Origin: Acidobacteriota bacterium
GTDB taxonomy: Bacteria; Acidobacteriota; Polarisedimenticolia; Polarisedimenticolales; Polarisedimenticolaceae
Assembly: GCA_011773795.1 (NCBI GenBank)
Contig: WVWW01000001.1
Span: forward strand, 90,457-96,668
DNA length: 6,212 nucleotides
Direction of reading: 5' to 3'
Under the pieces are notes generated by a model that saw only the letters and a program-made list of their open reading frames with translations, was not told where the DNA came from and ran no database searches. The translations under genes were made by a program, and so were the position numbers. Below are positions 5,257 to 6,212 of the stretch, piece after piece; the first letter of the stretch is position 1, and every line of letters begins with the position of its first letter.

Positions 5257-6212
5257 ACTCGTTTCGCTCAGCCGTTTGCCTCATCGTTTTGGTTGCCTGC
5301 GCGGCCCTGCCGGCCGTGGCCGGTGGGGAGCAGATCCGCGCCGACGTCGGCTATCTCGCTTCCGAGCAGCTGGCCGGCCGCATGACCGGTAGCGACGGAG
5401 AGGCCCTCGCCGCCGAGTACATCGCCGCGCAACTGAAGGAGCTCGGGGCGAAACCGCTGCCGGGACTCGACGGCTATGCACAGCCGTTCGACTTCACCGC
5501 CGGCATGAACGACGGCGGATCGACCATCGAGATCACGGTCGACGGCGAGACGCACGCGTGGAGCGGCGACGACATCAGCGCGCTCTCGTTTTCCGACAAC
5601 GCGACCGTCAGCGGTCCGGTCGTGTTCGCCGGGTACGGCCTGTCGATCCCGGAGGAGAAGGGTTTCGGCTACGACAGCTACTTCGGGCTCGACGTCAAGG
5701 ACAAGATCGTCGTCGTGCTGCGCTACGTCCCCGAGGACACCGACGACGAGACGCGCGCGATCCTCGTGCGGTACTCGGGGTTGCGGTACAAGGCGCTGCA
5801 CGCGAGAGAGCTCGGCGCCAAGGCGCTGCTGCTCGTGACCGGGCCGCGCTCACCCAACGCCGGTGAGACGATCCCCATGACCTTCGACACGGCGCTCGGC
5901 GGGTCGGGGATCGCGGCCGCGAGCGTCGGCGCAAACGTTGCCGAGGTGCTCTTCGCGGGCCTGCCCGAAGGCGGTCTCGCGAAGGTCCAGGAAGACCTCG
6001 ACACCGGCAACCCGCATGTCCAGGGGTTCGGGCTCGAAGGCCTGACGATGACGCTGTCCACGAAGGTCCTGCGCGAGAAACAGACCGGGCGCAACGTCCT
6101 CGCATGGCTTCCACCGAAGGGCCAGGCATCCGACGATTGGATCGTCATCGGAGCCCACTTCGATCACCTGGGCACCGGCGACCGGGGTAACTCGCTCGCC
6201 GACAAGGATGAG
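5253..6212 (+). CDS. Exported M28-family zinc aminopeptidase with PA domain, 3'-truncated by the window
   Basis: The frame is open from ATG 5253 to the right edge, 320 codons without a stop. Residues 1-23 are a signal peptide (MNSFRSAVCLIVLVACAALPAVA). LVAC at 13-16 also fits a lipobox, so a lipoprotein is possible. Residues 26-80 match the N-terminal helical part of M28 peptidases (VGYLASEQLAGRMTGSDGE, then AAEYIAAQLKELG). About 110-235 looks like an inserted PA domain: FAGYG at 125-129, DVKDKIVVVLRY around 147-157, and HARELGAKALLLV around 183-195. The catalytic domain follows, with GAHFDHLG at 300-307. In M28 enzymes the first His of this HxD motif (H302) binds zinc and D304 is the conserved acidic partner. 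The remaining ligands (the GADDNASG-type motif, the Glu pair and last His) lie beyond the window. M28 enzymes remove N-terminal residues from peptides. Pairing with the PD40 protein suggests exported peptide degradation. A PDZ domain downstream is possible but unseen. Confidence 0.9.
   Translation, partial: MNSFRSAVCLIVLVACAALPAVAGGEQIRADVGYLASEQLAGRMTGSDGEALAAEYIAAQLKELGAKPLPGLDGYAQPFDFTAGMNDGGSTIEITVDGETHAWSGDDISALSFSDNATVSGPVVFAGYGLSIPEEKGFGYDSYFGLDVKDKIVVVLRYVPEDTDDETRAILVRYSGLRYKALHARELGAKALLLVTGPRSPNAGETIPMTFDTALGGSGIAAASVGANVAEVLFAGLPEGGLAKVQEDLDTGNPHVQGFGLEGLTMTLSTKVLREKQTGRNVLAWLPPKGQASDDWIVIGAHFDHLGTGDRGNSLADKDE

Overview
This is a GC-rich bacterial window with two divergent gene pairs and almost no non-coding DNA. 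All four genes start with an N-terminal export signal, so everything encoded here appears to act in the cell envelope or outside the cell. Thrombospondin type 3 and MopE-type repeats in a huge secreted enzyme, together with a PD40/M28 peptidase pair, fit uncultured Acidobacteriota, Myxococcota or related soil and sediment lineages. That placement is inference from gene content; no rRNA or marker gene is present.

Left arm (minus strand, 3962 down to 1). A 1252-residue secreted purple-acid-phosphatase-like metallophosphoesterase starts at a GTG with a strong Shine-Dalgarno sequence. Its order is: signal peptide, beta-sandwich domain, PAP N-terminal fibronectin-like domain, complete two-metal catalytic core, PKD domain, a further beta module, thrombospondin type 3-like acidic repeats, then a MopE-type Cys/Asp repeat array with an exact 44-residue (132-bp) period. 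It is followed 29 bp later by the first 58 codons of a secreted TPR protein that runs off the left edge.

Middle (3963-4155). A 193-bp divergent intergenic region, visibly richer in A+T than the genes, carries the two ribosome binding sites and presumably both promoters. It has two short adjacent palindromes but no convincing sigma-70 promoter.

Right arm (plus strand, 4156 to 6212). A secreted six-blade PD40/TolB-like propeller protein overlaps by ATGA the start of an M28-family zinc aminopeptidase with a PA domain, which is cut by the right edge just after its first metal-binding motif. The overlap indicates translational coupling and, by inference, joint work on peptides in the periplasm or outside.

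The most notable points are the phosphatase carrying a long putative metal-binding tail, the partly homogenised 132-bp coding repeat, a possible leaderless start for the TPR gene, and the coupled PD40-M28 pair. Nothing here amounts to a clearly new defence or mobile system.
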